From positions 232,217 to 296,216 of the forward strand of contig NZ_SJPE01000002.1 in NCBI RefSeq assembly GCF_004329815.1: a stretch of 64,000 nt of DNA, in the 5' to 3' direction. The position numbers were made by a program, and so were the translations under genes. Source of the DNA: Flavobacterium silvisoli. GTDB taxonomy: Bacteria; Bacteroidota; Bacteroidia; Flavobacteriales; Flavobacteriaceae. Within the stretch, counting starts at the first letter, position 1; each line of letters begins with the position of its first letter. This document shows positions 63,857-64,000 of this stretch, piece after piece. The notes beneath the pieces are model-generated. The model worked only from the letters and a program-made list of their open reading frames with translations, was not told the DNA's origin and searched no databases.

Positions 63857-64000
63857 ATGAAACAAGACTTTCCTAAACTGGGAATAGCTGTTTTATGCCG
63901 ATTGTTTGGCAAAACAAGACACGCCTATTACGATTGTTTATGGCGTAAAGAAAGTAGTTTAGTCAAAGAAGATGTCATTCTTCAGGAGGTGCTCAACATT
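63857..64000 (+). CDS. IS3-family transposase OrfB, 5' part only
   Basis: The first 48 codons of OrfB run off the window end: MKQDFPKLGIAVLCRLFG then KTRHAYYDCLWRK, matching the pre-catalytic region of IS3 transposases (SRSAYYKW-type motif). The DDE catalytic domain is not in the window. It is in the -1 frame relative to orfA, and the ATG at 63857 may be used only rarely if OrfAB is made by frameshift. Confidence 0.8.
   Translation, partial: MKQDFPKLGIAVLCRLFGKTRHAYYDCLWRKESSLVKEDVILQEVLNI

Larger units (their letters stand above)
63270..64000 (+). mobile_element. IS3-family insertion sequence, left part (cut by the window end)
   Basis: An element with the IS3 layout: a short orfA, an overlapping orfB in the -1 frame, and an A6G slippery heptamer near the end of orfA. 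The left end is probably within 63270-63276 (TGTC words before CTAAAATAGC), but without the right end I cannot fix the inverted repeat or the target duplication. It lies 50-80 bp upstream of the LD-carboxypeptidase gene. Confidence 0.75.

Overview
The window looks like a chromosome segment from a Flavobacterium-like member of the Bacteroidota. The evidence is T9SS C-terminal sorting domains, a TonB-dependent receptor with a carboxypeptidase-regulatory N-domain, DUF4270 and OmpA lipoproteins, an atpD-atpC pair separate from the other ATP synthase genes, no obvious Shine-Dalgarno sequences, and promoters of the TTG-N17-23-TAnnTTTG type. No rRNA, tRNA or CRISPR array was seen.

Layout. 1-2446: biotin genes bioF, bioD and bioA (bioA is cut by the window start). 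2566-3456: a DUF2975 membrane protein, a small HTH regulator and a 54-residue membrane peptide, behind a paired inverted-repeat operator. 3517-5382: atpC and atpD. 5598-10040: TonB receptor plus SGNH lipoprotein. 10325-14890: a short glycogen-synthase-like protein, a DUF4270 lipoprotein and glmS. 14997-23291: panC, panD, a flippase-like protein, an esterase-like protein, radA, a peptidoglycan glycosyltransferase and a secreted sugar dehydrogenase. 24470-24535: a remnant of an ompA gene. 24657-32248: a two-component system and a CzcCBA-type metal efflux pump. 32338-41089: ompA, xth, an olsF-like acyltransferase, a TM2/DUF2752/DUF4870/M48 operon, VOC, a T9SS protein and a D-2-hydroxyacid dehydrogenase. 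42141-53148: a complete reductive pyrimidine catabolic cluster. 53421-63219: small proteins, threonine dehydrogenase, mfd, a secreted metalloprotease, yraN and an LD-carboxypeptidase. 63270-64000: the left part of an IS3-family element.

The pyrimidine cluster explains itself as one route. An NCS1 transporter imports the base, PreA/PreT reduces it, dihydropyrimidinase opens the ring, a nitrilase-type and/or an M20-type enzyme removes the carbamoyl group, a class III aminotransferase deaminates beta-alanine, and an MmsA-type dehydrogenase makes acetyl-CoA (or propionyl-CoA from thymine). All genes read on the minus strand toward a terminator at 42089-42117.

The most unusual signal is not a gene. 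Seven intergenic gaps hold degenerate arrays with a strict 7-nt period. The heptamer differs from locus to locus, five gaps carry two arms as inverted repeats, and related arrays differ by exactly one heptamer. Two gaps also carry a structured repeat whose inner hairpin shows compensatory base changes. I know no named system for the heptamer arrays.
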